A DNA stretch of 64,000 nt from Fimenecus sp964457415 (GCA_964457415.1 CAYWFB010000002.1:1-64000); one strand, 5' to 3'. Counted from the first letter of the stretch, positions 35,750 to 45,183 are shown. Translations and numbers: made by a program. The notes: generated by a model not told the origin, from the sequence alone.

Positions 35750-35859
35750 TGTTGGTACCTCCTAAAAATAATATTTAATTTCAAAAAATATATCAAAAAT
35801 ATGTAATGAAATTAAGACAATATAGCATAGGAACACTATTATCCCATACTATCTTTTAT

Positions 35860-35888
35860 ATTTTACACAAAAATGGACACAATGTCAA
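35860..35888 (-). promoter_or_regulatory. Sigma-A-type promoter for rny
   Basis: On the minus strand TTGACA (35883-35888) and TAAAAT (35860-35865) are separated by 17 bases, giving a leader of about 100 nt before the rny ATG. Confidence 0.7.
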
Positions 35889-35964
35889 GACGGGATTAAG
35901 TGAAAAGTGCAAAACGCAAAGTGTAAAGTGCAGAATTTAGCTCACCTCAATGGGAAGACATAGA

Positions 35965-35988
35965 AAAAGCAGACCCGAAGGTCTGCTT
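35965..35988 (-). terminator. Terminator after the cohesin/dockerin-like gene
   Basis: AAAGCAGACC and GGTCTGCTTT flank a CGAA tetraloop (35967-35988); on the minus strand the stem ends in a T-run. It lies 14 bases after the stop codon at 36002. Confidence 0.82.
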
Positions 35989-36001
35989 TGAGGTTTACAA
36001 A

Positions 36002-37213
36002 TTACAAACCATAAGCTGCTGCATAGAATGCTGTTGCAAGGTCTGCCTGTAATGGATAGCCTTCCTGATAGAAGTCAACATATGTTATGTCAGCACCATC
36101 GTTAGTATCCATATATGAATCACCATTGTAGTCTGCTGCCATTACGCCTGCTACTGTTGTGATTGAGTCTTGATAGAAGTCGAATGCTTTTACTTCTGCT
36201 GCGTCGTTAGCATCAATATAAGCGTCGCCGTTTACATCACCGAAGTATACAAATACATATTTCTCAAGCACATTGCCTTCATCATCAAGAACATTAATGA
36301 TTGTACCTGTTGTTTCATAACCTTCTGCTACTTCAGGTGCAATGATTTCAAGATAGTCATCACCATTTGATGTTGTAAGCGCATCATCAAGTGTTGCATA
36401 TGTTTCTGATGCAAATGCATCGTCATAACCAATTGTATCAAGACCATAGATTACACCTGTTACATTTGCGTCTTCTGCATCAATAAGGTGTGAATACCAA
36501 TCTTCGCTTGCCATCAAGCCTGCGATTTCAAGGTCTACGATAATACCTGAATCTGCATACGCGTCTTCTAACTTTAAAGTATTTGTACCATCACTTATAT
36601 TTACAGTTGCGCTTGCATTTGTCACATCAATATTCTCTATATTTTCCGGAATTGAATCTATTTTTCTTCCGCTGGCGGGGGAGCCGAAATAAAGCATACC
36701 TGCAATATTATTATCTGTTTTTGCAGACCTGCTTACACATTTTATAACATCACTGCCGTTTACATCTTCTTTTGCGGTGATTTTAAAGGTCAGAACAACA
36801 CTATCCATTGCTTCGGGCACGTCTTTTCCTGCTCCGCCAATATAATTCACAAGAACAAAGCCGAATTTTGCTGATGAAACACCTGTGTTAGCATAAATTT
36901 TATCCGAATCCACGCTTTGCTCATCGGTTGTAGTGCTTGAAACATCGTAATCGGTCAGGGTTGCCGTTGCATCACTCACCGAAACGAGTGTTTTGTCATA
37001 AAAAACGGGAATTGACATTGTTGCAATGGAATAGTTTGCCGTTACCTTAACCGAAACTGTTGCAGACTCGCCTGCAGCAAGCTCTGTTTTGTTAACAGTT
37101 ATACTGATGGCAGTTTTTTTAGCCGTAGCTGATACAATAAACGCAGTTGTTATCACACTGACAGTTAAAATAACGGCAAGTATTATGCTTAAAGCTTTTT
37201 TGCTTTTTTTCAT
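36002..37213 (-). CDS. Secreted protein with cohesin-like domain and C-terminal dockerin-like module
   Basis: A 403-residue secreted protein with a signal peptide (about residues 1-31). Residues 32-195 form a cohesin-like beta sandwich: VNKTELAAGESATVSVKV, then MSIPVFYDKTLVSV and MDSVVLTFKITAKEDVNGS. Residues 218-403 are a module of about 186 residues ending in two dockerin-like calcium loops, DVNGDAYIDANDA and DYNGDSYMDTNDG, and the terminal AFYAAAYGL. The same module, about 80% identical in protein, ends the giant protein at 39150. Carrying both interaction modules, it could link to itself or to partners. No catalytic domain is visible. It is the last of three secreted-protein genes on this strand. 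Confidence 0.85.
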   Translation of the reverse strand: MKKSKKALSIILAVILTVSVITTAFIVSATAKKTAISITVNKTELAAGESATVSVKVTANYSIATMSIPVFYDKTLVSVSDATATLTDYDVSSTTTDEQSVDSDKIYANTGVSSAKFGFVLVNYIGGAGKDVPEAMDSVVLTFKITAKEDVNGSDVIKCVSRSAKTDNNIAGMLYFGSPASGRKIDSIPENIENIDVTNASATVNISDGTNTLKLEDAYADSGIIVDLEIAGLMASEDWYSHLIDAEDANVTGVIYGLDTIGYDDAFASETYATLDDALTTSNGDDYLEIIAPEVAEGYETTGTIINVLDDEGNVLEKYVFVYFGDVNGDAYIDANDAAEVKAFDFYQDSITTVAGVMAADYNGDSYMDTNDGADITYVDFYQEGYPLQADLATAFYAAAYGL

Positions 37214-37361
37214 ATATTTTCACCCCAGCGGAATGCGGTAATATTTAATTTTATTTTATCATCTTTGGCCGTGTGTTGTCAATATGGCGATAGTGTATTA
37301 TAAATTTGAATTTGTTTATCTCTTTTTGGATTTTATATCTCACCAAAATAGACCATCAAAC

Positions 37362-37439
37362 AATGTAGGGGCTGACGACCACGGCAGCCCTTTTCAAAGC
37401 GTGCAATCAAACTACAGCGGGACGCCGAGTCGGCGTCCC
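37362..37439. repeat. TGTAGGGG palindromic intergenic repeat
   Basis: A 29-base unit (37362-37390) starting AATGTAGGGGCTGACG matches the opposite strand of 53403-53431 at 28 of 29 positions. A second half ending in GGACGCCGAGTCGGCGTCC and CCCCTACA (about 37419-37443) faces it, so the pair share TGTAGGGG ends in inverted orientation. The 390-base gap between 37214 and 37604 holds nothing else I can identify except the terminator at 37541. Confidence 0.7.
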
Positions 37440-37540
37440 CTACAACCGTTTATATTGGTGACATATCAAATCGCGTCGCAGATCCGACACTTTGCACTCA
37501 ATTTATCAAAATCATCCATCATTCATTACACAATACAAAA

Positions 37541-37564
37541 CCCCCGAGGAGCAATCCTCGGGGG
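37541..37564 (-). terminator. Terminator after the 39-residue peptide gene
   Basis: CCCCCGAGGA and TCCTCGGGGG pair around GCAA. On the minus strand the stem is followed by TTTTG. It lies 40 bases after the small gene's stop codon. Confidence 0.72.
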
Positions 37565-37604
37565 AAAAGATTATTCTTTATTTATCACTTTGTTCTGTCA
37601 GTGA

Positions 37605-37724
37605 TTATTCCCACCAGTCATTACCTGGGGTATAGTCACTATCAGCGCCACCAACAGACATAGTGATTACGTCTTCGATTTCGTATACTGTTACATCGAA
37701 ATCGGGTGTTAAGTATTCTTTCAT
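37605..37724 (-). CDS. Small peptide gene, putative RiPP-type precursor (39 aa)
   Basis: A 39-codon frame with an excellent ribosome-binding site (AAAGGAG, nine bases before ATG), its own terminator, and a secreted-protein gene on either side. The peptide starts MKEYLTPDFDVTVYE, continues IEDVITMSVGG and ends DYTPGNDWWE: an N-terminal Y-x-T-P motif, an acidic DVIT segment, then a Gly/Ser/acidic and Trp-rich tail. Y-x-x-P motifs are the docking feature of leader peptides bound by PqqD-like proteins in lasso-type systems. No signal peptide is visible. The link to the PqqD/kinase/ABC genes at 7376-10005 is inference. Confidence 0.7.
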   Translation of the reverse strand: MKEYLTPDFDVTVYEIEDVITMSVGGADSDYTPGNDWWE

Positions 37725-37781
37725 GCCTTTTGGCTCCTTTCAAAATTTGTATAATTCAATAATATTGTATATTCTTGGAAA

Positions 37782-39035
37782 TTAAAGGTCTGTAGCTGTG
37801 CCCCAGCCATACTGTGCCCAAGCTCTATCGTTATTGTTATTATACAAAGTCTTGGCAGAAACCGCATTGCCTGCTGCATCGGCGAAGTACCACTCGCCAT
37901 CATCTGCTACACCGTCACTGTTTACGTCAATAACAATATAAGCGTATGAATTGAAGCTTGCTGTTGCAATTTCAGTCTGTGCAATAGGTGTAATTAAGCA
38001 TGTAAATGAATAGTTTGTTCCGTCATACTGAATATACTCTACAGGCGCATTGATGTGGCTATCTATTGACTCACCCTTAGCCTTTGTCTTAGCAACTGTT
38101 TGAGCTGTTGTAGCGTTCAATGTGCCGTTTGCATCAGCAATATATACGAAACCGGCTTTAAGAATCTTCTTTTCAACTGCTTCGTTATCTGTTATACCGC
38201 CGATAAGACCCTGAAGGGTACTTCCATCAATCTGAGCCTTTGTTCTTACACTAATCTTTTCAGCATAACTATCGTCAGCATTCTTTTCAAATCTGATACC
38301 AGCCTTACCGTTTGTGATGATTGAAGTTGCTGGGGGCTCTTCACCTGAAACAACTGTAAACTCTGTACCTGGAGTTGTAAGTGTGATAACACCTGTTGCT
38401 GTAGGAACAGCAATATTTGTTGTCTGAACGTAGTTATAAACAGCACCACGTTTTACATATGTTGTAGCCTGAGGAGCACCAAGAGGTGCTGCTGTACCAG
38501 GAGCAACACTATCTTTTACTTTGAATTGTGCTGTTGCCATTGGTGTATCAGCATTTTCCTGAATGAGATATGAGCCATCAACTGTACCATCCAAGCCGAA
38601 CTGCATATAAAGGGCTGCATTCCAACCGTATGTCTTTTCTGTATCAGTTAATTTGTTATAAACATTGTTGTAAACAGTACCGCTTGTAATTACTTCAGTC
38701 ATAGAAGCTGGGTTAAGGTAATCTACTGGACCAACCCAAGCCTGTGTACCTTCAACATACTCATAAATATCGCTATTGAACCAAACCTGGAATTTAGCTG
38801 CTTTAAGAGCCTGATTAGCCTGGTTAACATTTGCATAAATATTAACTGTAATTACCTGTTCTGGCTGTACTGATGTTACTGCGTTTCCGTTTTCATCAAG
38901 ATACTCAAATTCAACACCGATAGTAGATGAGCCGCTGATAGTTGCAGCAGCAGATGCACTATACACAAATGTGGACAAGAGTAAAACAACTGATAAGAAA
39001 ACACTTAAAAACTTTTTAGTTTTCTGCATTGTCAT
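37782..39035 (-). CDS. Secreted protein with cohesin-like N-terminal domain
   Basis: A 417-residue secreted protein with a signal peptide ending near residue 30 (FVYSASAAA). Residues 32-200 resemble a cohesin sandwich: VQPEQVITVNIYANVN, then LKAAKFQVWFNSDIYEYV and MATAQFKVKD. The C-terminal half is Thr/Ala-rich and contains an EF-hand-like loop DVNSDGVADDGEW near residue 385. There is no dockerin-like module. The start at 39035 uses GGAGG five bases upstream; an ATG two codons later is also possible. It lies between the giant gene and the small peptide gene; the hairpin upstream separates it from the giant gene. Confidence 0.78.
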   Translation of the reverse strand: MTMQKTKKFLSVFLSVVLLLSTFVYSASAAATISGSSTIGVEFEYLDENGNAVTSVQPEQVITVNIYANVNQANQALKAAKFQVWFNSDIYEYVEGTQAWVGPVDYLNPASMTEVITSGTVYNNVYNKLTDTEKTYGWNAALYMQFGLDGTVDGSYLIQENADTPMATAQFKVKDSVAPGTAAPLGAPQATTYVKRGAVYNYVQTTNIAVPTATGVITLTTPGTEFTVVSGEEPPATSIITNGKAGIRFEKNADDSYAEKISVRTKAQIDGSTLQGLIGGITDNEAVEKKILKAGFVYIADANGTLNATTAQTVAKTKAKGESIDSHINAPVEYIQYDGTNYSFTCLITPIAQTEIATASFNSYAYIVIDVNSDGVADDGEWYFADAAGNAVSAKTLYNNNNDRAWAQYGWGTATDL

Positions 39036-39082
39036 CAATTCCTCCATTGATATATAAAATCTTACGAACTTATTTCAAATTT

Positions 39083-39117
39083 ATGCTGCATAAAAGATTT
39101 CTCATTTTATGCAGCAT
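39083..39117. terminator. Perfect hairpin between two secreted-protein genes
   Basis: ATGCTGCATAAAA (39083-39095) and TTTTATGCAGCAT (39105-39117) give a 13-bp stem with a nine-base loop in the 114-base gap after the giant gene. There is no strong T-run on the minus strand, so it may be a processing or attenuating structure rather than a full terminator. Confidence 0.6.
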
Positions 39118-39149
39118 TTCGCTACACAAAATATATCAAATATTCTATA

Positions 39150-42100
39150 TTATAAACCATAAGCCGCTGCATAGAATGCTTCAGCAAGGTCCGCCTGTAG
39201 TGGATAGCCTTCCTGATAGAAGTCAACAGTGAAGAGGTCTGAACCATCGTTAGCATCCATGTATGAATCGCCGTTATAGTCCGCTGCAATTGTTGCTGCT
39301 AATGTTGTGATTGAGTCCTGTGTAAAGTCGAATGTAAATACTTCTGAACCGTCAACTGCGTCAACATATCCGTCGCCATTTACATCACCGAAGTAAACGA
39401 ATACATATGTTTCAAGAACTTCGCCGTCTTCACCAAGAACGTTGATGATTGTACCTGTTGTTTCATAACCTTCTGATGCTTCAGGAGTAATAATTTCAAG
39501 GTATTCGTCACCGTTGTTTGTTGTGAGAACTTCTTCAAGCATTGGATATGATTCTGACTCGAATAAGTCGTCATAACCAATTGTATCAAGACCGTAAATT
39601 ACACCTGTTACGTTTGCATCTTCTGCATTTACAAGGTGTGCATACCAATCTTCACTTGCCATCATGCCTGCAATTTCAAGGTCTACAATAATACCTGAAT
39701 CTGCATATTCATCTCTTACTACAAGTGTTGATGGCTCAAGTTCTGCTGGTTCTGAATCTGTGAAGTTAGCGATAGCAGCTTCAAGGTTTGCATTAGCTGT
39801 GTTAACCTTTGCCTGGTTGCTTGAACGGTTAGGACGGTCATTATCGATGTACTCAAGTGCTGAGTCAGCATAGAGGTTCCATGTATTTCCGTCTTCACCA
39901 ACATAGTAGTAACCAAGAGCTGAGATAAGCTGTGCATAAGCTGCATCCGAGTCTACGCCAGACTTAACGAACCATGTATCACCAATACCTGCAAAGATTT
40001 CGTCTGCAAGTGCTCTGTTAGCTATAAGGTCACCTGTGCCACCTGCCTCGATAAGTGAGTCAGACTTCGCAAGAAGGTTCTTGTAAGCAACCATGAGGTT
40101 GTACTTAACATCATAGATTCTTGAGTTGTAGCTTGAGTACGTATCTGTACCAGCTGCAACTGCCTTTGCTTCTTTAAGAGCTTCAGCATAAGCGTCCCAT
40201 GATTTTGCTGTGTAATCAGCTTCAACAAGCTGCTGAGCTTCTACATGAGCGATTTCAAGATTGAGGAAGTAGAGATGGTCTGCATCCTCTTCTTTACCTG
40301 TAAGGAATGTCTTGTAGTATGCAAGACGAGCTGCCATATCTTGAATATAAAGGTTTGTGTCACTTGGCATTACAAATGCATCGTGAGCTGCTTTTGAATC
40401 TGCAACAGCAACTGGGTCATTTTCCATTCTTGAAGCTGTGATACCAGCCTGAATGTACTCATTATCTTCAGCTTCAATTACGTTGTTAAGCTCTGCTTCA
40501 CGGATACCTGAACCTTCGATATAATATGTGTCCATAATTTCAGGAGCATAGTATGTCTTCACATAGTTGCGAGCCTCTGTTCTGAGGTCAGCATAGTTGA
40601 AATACTCATAGTACTCATAATCCTGGAAGTTAACTTCCTTTTCGCCGTCGCCGTCATCAAGAGCAAGCTGTGCTTCAAGATCCTGAACAGACTTGGGAAG
40701 TGTTGCGTCTGCGCCTGCTGATGTTGCTTCTGCCATAAAGCCTTCAAGGTTTTCATAAGCAGTCTCAAGAGCTTCTCTAGCAGGTTCAATCTGGGGCATA
40801 ATAGCCTTTACATAGTCAACAGTTTCAGATGCGCCTGATGCAGTTGTCATCAAAGGATATGTTGCAAGTTTAACAGCATTCTTAAGAGCTTTATCGAATG
40901 TGTTATAAGCTGCAACTGCTTTTTCATCATTTTGATCAACATCATTAATTGTGATGTTCATATCGTTGTATGGTTCAACGAAGCTAGCGAAATCATAATC
41001 ATCATAATGGATGAATGTGTAATCGAATGTCTTATCTGATGTACCGTAGGTAACAAGTACCTTCTGGAATGCGTAGTTACCGTAAGGATAATCTTCGCCT
41101 TCTTCAGGTTTTTTAGTACCTTCTTTGAAGAAGTAACCTGTGTCTGATACATCATCGTTCTGAGAAGAAATAGCTGCCCAGTCAGACTCTTCCTGTGTTC
41201 TGTATGTGAAGTAACCGTCCTTAGCATACTCGTCGTATGTTGGGTACGCGTATTCAACACCTTCACTATCTTTAGCAGGAGCCTCATACTGGTTTACATT
41301 TGAAGTTGAACTCCAAACTGGATTACCACTGTTGTACCAAACAACACTTTCGTTATTTACGATTGTGTCATAGATATCCTCAGTGAAGATATAAGTGTAA
41401 TAACCGTCACGCCATGTTTCATCATCCTCTTCACTTGCTGCTGTATATGCATATGAATCAGCATAAAGGTTTGAGATGAATGTACGAATTGCTGTGTACT
41501 GAGTACCACCAACGGGCTGGCCGTCTTTACCAACATAGTTATAAGCAACAACGATTGTTACTGCTTCGTCCTCAGTGTAAGTACCGGTTACAGCAACCTG
41601 CTGTGTTTCGTAAGGCATAACTGACTTATCGCCAAGGTCGAAAACCAAAGTATTTTTCTCAGCGTCAGAAGTGATGCTTACAAGCTGAATTTCGTAAGCG
41701 TGGTCAACTGTAGTTGTACCTCTGTGAGTCTCAAGCACACCGGCTGAGTTGTTAACGAAATTCAATGTCATCTGCTCAATTGTTGTACCGTATACATATG
41801 AATAATCTTCACCGTCACGGTTTGTAAAAGAAATTGATGGGTCAGCAATTACCTGTGGGTCTGTCTTCCAACCAAGGAACATGTTAACGAAAGGAAGAAC
41901 AACATCAAGAAGACCGCTATTGTAAGCGTCATCAAGAGCACCAATAAGTCCGCCAATCATTGTAGCAAGATTTGACTGATTTGCAAGTGTGTCAATGTCA
42001 GTAATTGCTGAAGGAATGAATTCGTATGAGCCGCCGCCAATCTCAGCAAAAATACCGTTTACAATATTCTTAAGAAGAGCTGCAAGCTGGTCGAGAACAT

Positions 42101-44816
42101 TGTTTGTTCTGAAGTACTTGTTAGTACCATTAAGCTGAACTGTGTTGATGAGAGAATCCCATTTAAGGTCAACAATACCAAGAATTAAATCGTAACGAAG
42201 GAACTGCTCAAGCTTTGTATCACAATTTGTAGGAGTGATTGTGAGAATTTCATCAAATGGGATAAGGTCGAAGAGAATCTTGTCAAGCTTAACCCATGGG
42301 TCCTGAGCTGTAGCAAGGTCGATAGTGAGATCTGTTGTGTCAACAAGGTTTTCCATCTTCCAGGTCCATTCACCTTTAAATACTTCTACTTCTACTTCTA
42401 CTTCTGTAGTTGTGTCTTCGTCGTTATTGGTATCACAGTCTGTAGTGTTACCAGGTGTTACTGTTGTTATTGTTTCAGTTTCTGTTGCATAACCGTCAAA
42501 GAGAGCCCAGTCAACAACATAGTCGAGCATACCTTCCCACTGAGCATTAAGAGTTTCCTGTGTTGTGTCTGCTGCATATGTTTTACCGTCTACACCATAG
42601 CCTGAGTATTTAACGAAGCTATTCCATAAATCTGTACCTTCACCCATATCAGCGAATGCACGGATGTATTCATAACCAATGTCAAGAGCCATTGTCATGA
42701 TAACATCAAGCCAGTAACCACTTACTGTCTGGCCTTCAGTAACGAGTTTAGCAGTTTCTGGGTCAATGAATGTCTTGTCGGAGTCATCTGTTGTTGTACC
42801 GAAGTCAGCATAGATAAGAGCATCATAGTTGTATTCGGGAACAAGGTAAGCTGCGAACTCACGGACAACTGCTGCAAGGATTGCACCAACCTTAGCATTT
42901 GAAGCAAGGATTTGTGATTTGCCGGGAAGAGTCATTGAAGGCATAATCATGTCAACAAGCTGAGCTGCAATACCAACAAGAACTGTGTCATTGTCTTCGC
43001 TAACCATAAGCTCATAGTAGCATCTTTCGTTTGTTGCATAGTCAGAACCAAAGATGTGCTGAGGAGCAAGCTTGATAAATGCCTGTGCAAGAGCTTTAAT
43101 ATTTGCAACAAGGTTTGCATTGCCTTCTGCAAATGTAGGACGAGTCCATGTAGCAGGGTGGGCTAAAGCTTCGTTGTCGCCAGCAGATGTGTTTTCTGTT
43201 TCAGCAGATGCAACTAAAACTGTTTCAGCAACCTTTACAAGGAAGTCGTTAACATTGAGAAGAAGTCTATCATTTACATCATCATCGTTTTCAGGAATGA
43301 ATTCATCCATAAAGTTAGCTGTGACTTTATAATCCCAGTTGATGATGTAGAAATAGTTGTTTACGTTTGAAAGGTCAGCTTCGAAAATCTGGTCCTCAAA
43401 ACGATAGTAGTGGTTACCGTTGATTACTTCGTAGTATGACCACTCCAAGAGATATTCGCCCTGTTCCATTGTAAGAATGTTGTTTGTGCTTGCACTGTAG
43501 TCAGCAAGATCAGCAACTGCATCGCTTCCTACATCGCCAACATACTTGTACTCAGCACCGAAGAGACCACCAAGGATTTTCTTCACTGAGCCGTTGAGAA
43601 CTACGGGAGCCATTTCGCCGAATACAAAAGGAATCAGGTCATAAAGGAGCTGGCCAGCACTTGTGTTTTCAAGGTCAACTTCATAACCAGCTTTTACAAG
43701 TGAAGGAAGCCAAGGAGAATTGTCGTTGTAATACTTGAGAGTCCACTTATTACCCCATTCATCCTCTGCCTGCCATGTGTAAACGCCGTTACCTGCAACT
43801 TCTTCCTTAAGTTCATAAGGAATTGTTTCTTTAACGTAAGCGTAAACTACAACATCATTTGTTTCATCAGCATCATTGTTTACTGTGTCTGCTTCTTTAG
43901 CATCAGCGATATGATATGTCCAGAGTTTGCCGTCAGCATCCTTATAATATACATATCTTGTAGCTGATTCACTAGTTACAGCTGTTGTTGTATCGGGTTC
44001 AGTTGTAACGATTGGTAAGCCTTTATGTTCAGATGTCATATTACCGTCAGCATCATACTTAACAGTTGTTGTTGAACGGTTGTCTTTGAAAAGGTTCTTA
44101 ACAAATGTGTTGATAGCAACTTCAACGTTACCGTCACCAGTGCCCCACTCGTCAAGATTCTTGATGTCTGCCAATGTGTCATCTTTTCTCTCGAGCATTG
44201 GGAAAATCATACCCTTGATAAGACCAGGGATGTCAGCGATAATGCTAAGATCAAGGTTAAGACCTGCAAGTGATGAAATAAGACCTAAGTCAAGTTCACC
44301 AGTACTAATAACTGTATTAACCAAGCTTTCATTGTCAGCAAGAACTTCCATAAGCTTCTGAACGATAGTAAGCTGATCTGTGTCTTCACGAGTCATGCCT
44401 GTCTGCCAGCTTTGAAGTTCGGCATCACCAAGAACACCAAGAGCACCCTTAACAATTGAAACCAAGCCGTTTTCTTCAAGAAGAGCATAAGCATCATCTA
44501 GAGTGGCGCATAATGCGTTAACTGAAGTCAAGTCAACAGTTAACTTAAGCTGGGTAATATAAAGGTTAACGTTAAGAATCGTACCCATGTTGATGTTCGC
44601 TTTCGCAAGAAGATTGTCAAGAGCGTCAAAAATCATAGACATTCTTTCTTCTGTTGTAAGTCTTGTAACCTGACCGTATGGTGAATAAGCCTCAAGCTTT
44701 GTAAGCTCTTCAACTGTCTTGTAGTTTGCTTTAGCAGCTGATGCCATAACTGTCATACTGGACAAAATCATAAGAACTGCGAGAAGAACACTCAACAATT
44801 TTTTCATTTTGTTCAT
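39150..44816 (-). CDS. Giant secreted surface protein with FIVAR-like repeats and dockerin-like C-terminus
   Basis: A protein of about 1,888 residues. The signal peptide ends near residue 28 (MASAA). The first 1,300 residues are a Leu/Ala/Asp-rich region of unknown type with several acidic Thr-rich loops. Residues about 1515-1590 and 1640-1700 look like FIVAR-type three-helix repeats (YTAKSWDAYAEALKEA). The final 186 residues are the same module as at 36002, ending in dockerin-like loops DVNGDGYVDAVDG and DYNGDSYMDANDG. No LPXTG or catalytic domain is seen. I chose the ATG at 44816, with AGGAGG nine bases upstream. A structured leader and strong promoter precede it. Confidence 0.85.
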   Translation of the reverse strand: MNKMKKLLSVLLAVLMILSSMTVMASAAKANYKTVEELTKLEAYSPYGQVTRLTTEERMSMIFDALDNLLAKANINMGTILNVNLYITQLKLTVDLTSVNALCATLDDAYALLEENGLVSIVKGALGVLGDAELQSWQTGMTREDTDQLTIVQKLMEVLADNESLVNTVISTGELDLGLISSLAGLNLDLSIIADIPGLIKGMIFPMLERKDDTLADIKNLDEWGTGDGNVEVAINTFVKNLFKDNRSTTTVKYDADGNMTSEHKGLPIVTTEPDTTTAVTSESATRYVYYKDADGKLWTYHIADAKEADTVNNDADETNDVVVYAYVKETIPYELKEEVAGNGVYTWQAEDEWGNKWTLKYYNDNSPWLPSLVKAGYEVDLENTSAGQLLYDLIPFVFGEMAPVVLNGSVKKILGGLFGAEYKYVGDVGSDAVADLADYSASTNNILTMEQGEYLLEWSYYEVINGNHYYRFEDQIFEADLSNVNNYFYIINWDYKVTANFMDEFIPENDDDVNDRLLLNVNDFLVKVAETVLVASAETENTSAGDNEALAHPATWTRPTFAEGNANLVANIKALAQAFIKLAPQHIFGSDYATNERCYYELMVSEDNDTVLVGIAAQLVDMIMPSMTLPGKSQILASNAKVGAILAAVVREFAAYLVPEYNYDALIYADFGTTTDDSDKTFIDPETAKLVTEGQTVSGYWLDVIMTMALDIGYEYIRAFADMGEGTDLWNSFVKYSGYGVDGKTYAADTTQETLNAQWEGMLDYVVDWALFDGYATETETITTVTPGNTTDCDTNNDEDTTTEVEVEVEVFKGEWTWKMENLVDTTDLTIDLATAQDPWVKLDKILFDLIPFDEILTITPTNCDTKLEQFLRYDLILGIVDLKWDSLINTVQLNGTNKYFRTNNVLDQLAALLKNIVNGIFAEIGGGSYEFIPSAITDIDTLANQSNLATMIGGLIGALDDAYNSGLLDVVLPFVNMFLGWKTDPQVIADPSISFTNRDGEDYSYVYGTTIEQMTLNFVNNSAGVLETHRGTTTVDHAYEIQLVSITSDAEKNTLVFDLGDKSVMPYETQQVAVTGTYTEDEAVTIVVAYNYVGKDGQPVGGTQYTAIRTFISNLYADSYAYTAASEEDDETWRDGYYTYIFTEDIYDTIVNNESVVWYNSGNPVWSSTSNVNQYEAPAKDSEGVEYAYPTYDEYAKDGYFTYRTQEESDWAAISSQNDDVSDTGYFFKEGTKKPEEGEDYPYGNYAFQKVLVTYGTSDKTFDYTFIHYDDYDFASFVEPYNDMNITINDVDQNDEKAVAAYNTFDKALKNAVKLATYPLMTTASGASETVDYVKAIMPQIEPAREALETAYENLEGFMAEATSAGADATLPKSVQDLEAQLALDDGDGEKEVNFQDYEYYEYFNYADLRTEARNYVKTYYAPEIMDTYYIEGSGIREAELNNVIEAEDNEYIQAGITASRMENDPVAVADSKAAHDAFVMPSDTNLYIQDMAARLAYYKTFLTGKEEDADHLYFLNLEIAHVEAQQLVEADYTAKSWDAYAEALKEAKAVAAGTDTYSSYNSRIYDVKYNLMVAYKNLLAKSDSLIEAGGTGDLIANRALADEIFAGIGDTWFVKSGVDSDAAYAQLISALGYYYVGEDGNTWNLYADSALEYIDNDRPNRSSNQAKVNTANANLEAAIANFTDSEPAELEPSTLVVRDEYADSGIIVDLEIAGMMASEDWYAHLVNAEDANVTGVIYGLDTIGYDDLFESESYPMLEEVLTTNNGDEYLEIITPEASEGYETTGTIINVLGEDGEVLETYVFVYFGDVNGDGYVDAVDGSEVFTFDFTQDSITTLAATIAADYNGDSYMDANDGSDLFTVDFYQEGYPLQADLAEAFYAAAYGL

Positions 44817-44892
44817 ATTATTTTTCCTCCTATTAGGATTTTGCATACTATTACATATGCAATTGAAATAGTCTTTCGTTAATTGTTTTTAC

Positions 44893-45107
44893 ATCGCCAA
44901 TGAAAAGTCAATGCGATACGAGAGCAACAATAACTCCACTCTCTGACCCAGCCGTCGCAACTACATCCTGCGATTCGGCAGAGCTTGTCAAAAGTGCTCT
45001 AATTTACCCGGACTGCCCTCCACCGCTTCCGCTTTAATTTGCACCAAAAGAAAGCCGGCGGAAGACTGATGATACACACCCGAGTTATTACCCTAGGGAT
45101 GTGTATC
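44893..45107 (-). ncRNA. Structured leader RNA upstream of the giant surface gene
   Basis: The transcript leader contains several stems: GATACACA/TGTGTATC (45071-45078 with 45100-45107), CTTCCGC/GCGGAAG (45026-45032 with 45058-45064), GCTCT/AGAGC (44996-45000 with 44980-44984), GCCG/CGGC and TCGCA/TGCGA (44951-44959 with 44969-44979), GAGAG/CTCTC and ATCGC/GCGAT. AGAG at 44980-44983 can alternatively pair with CTCT at 44941-44944, a riboswitch-like exclusive choice. I could not match it to a known riboswitch class. Read on the plus strand it would end in a terminator-like stem with TTTT, so a plus-strand RNA is an alternative. Confidence 0.55.
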
Positions 45108-45183
45108 TTTTGTGAGACGAATAAGAGCGTTTTCTAAAAAAGAAGACACTTCGCCCCATTACACCATTCCTATGGTTATAGCC

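Noticed and set aside
42380..42420. CTTCTACTTCTACTTC tandem repeat in the giant gene
   Set aside because: It encodes a short Val-Glu repeat (EVEVEVEV) inside the protein and needs no separate explanation.
44893..45107. Assignment of the leader to a known class (RNase P, cobalamin, c-di-GMP, T-box)
   Set aside because: A GGAGGGCAGTCCGGG stretch loosely recalls the RNase P core and GGTGCAAATTAAA recalls cobalamin leaders, but the other conserved segments of these classes are absent.
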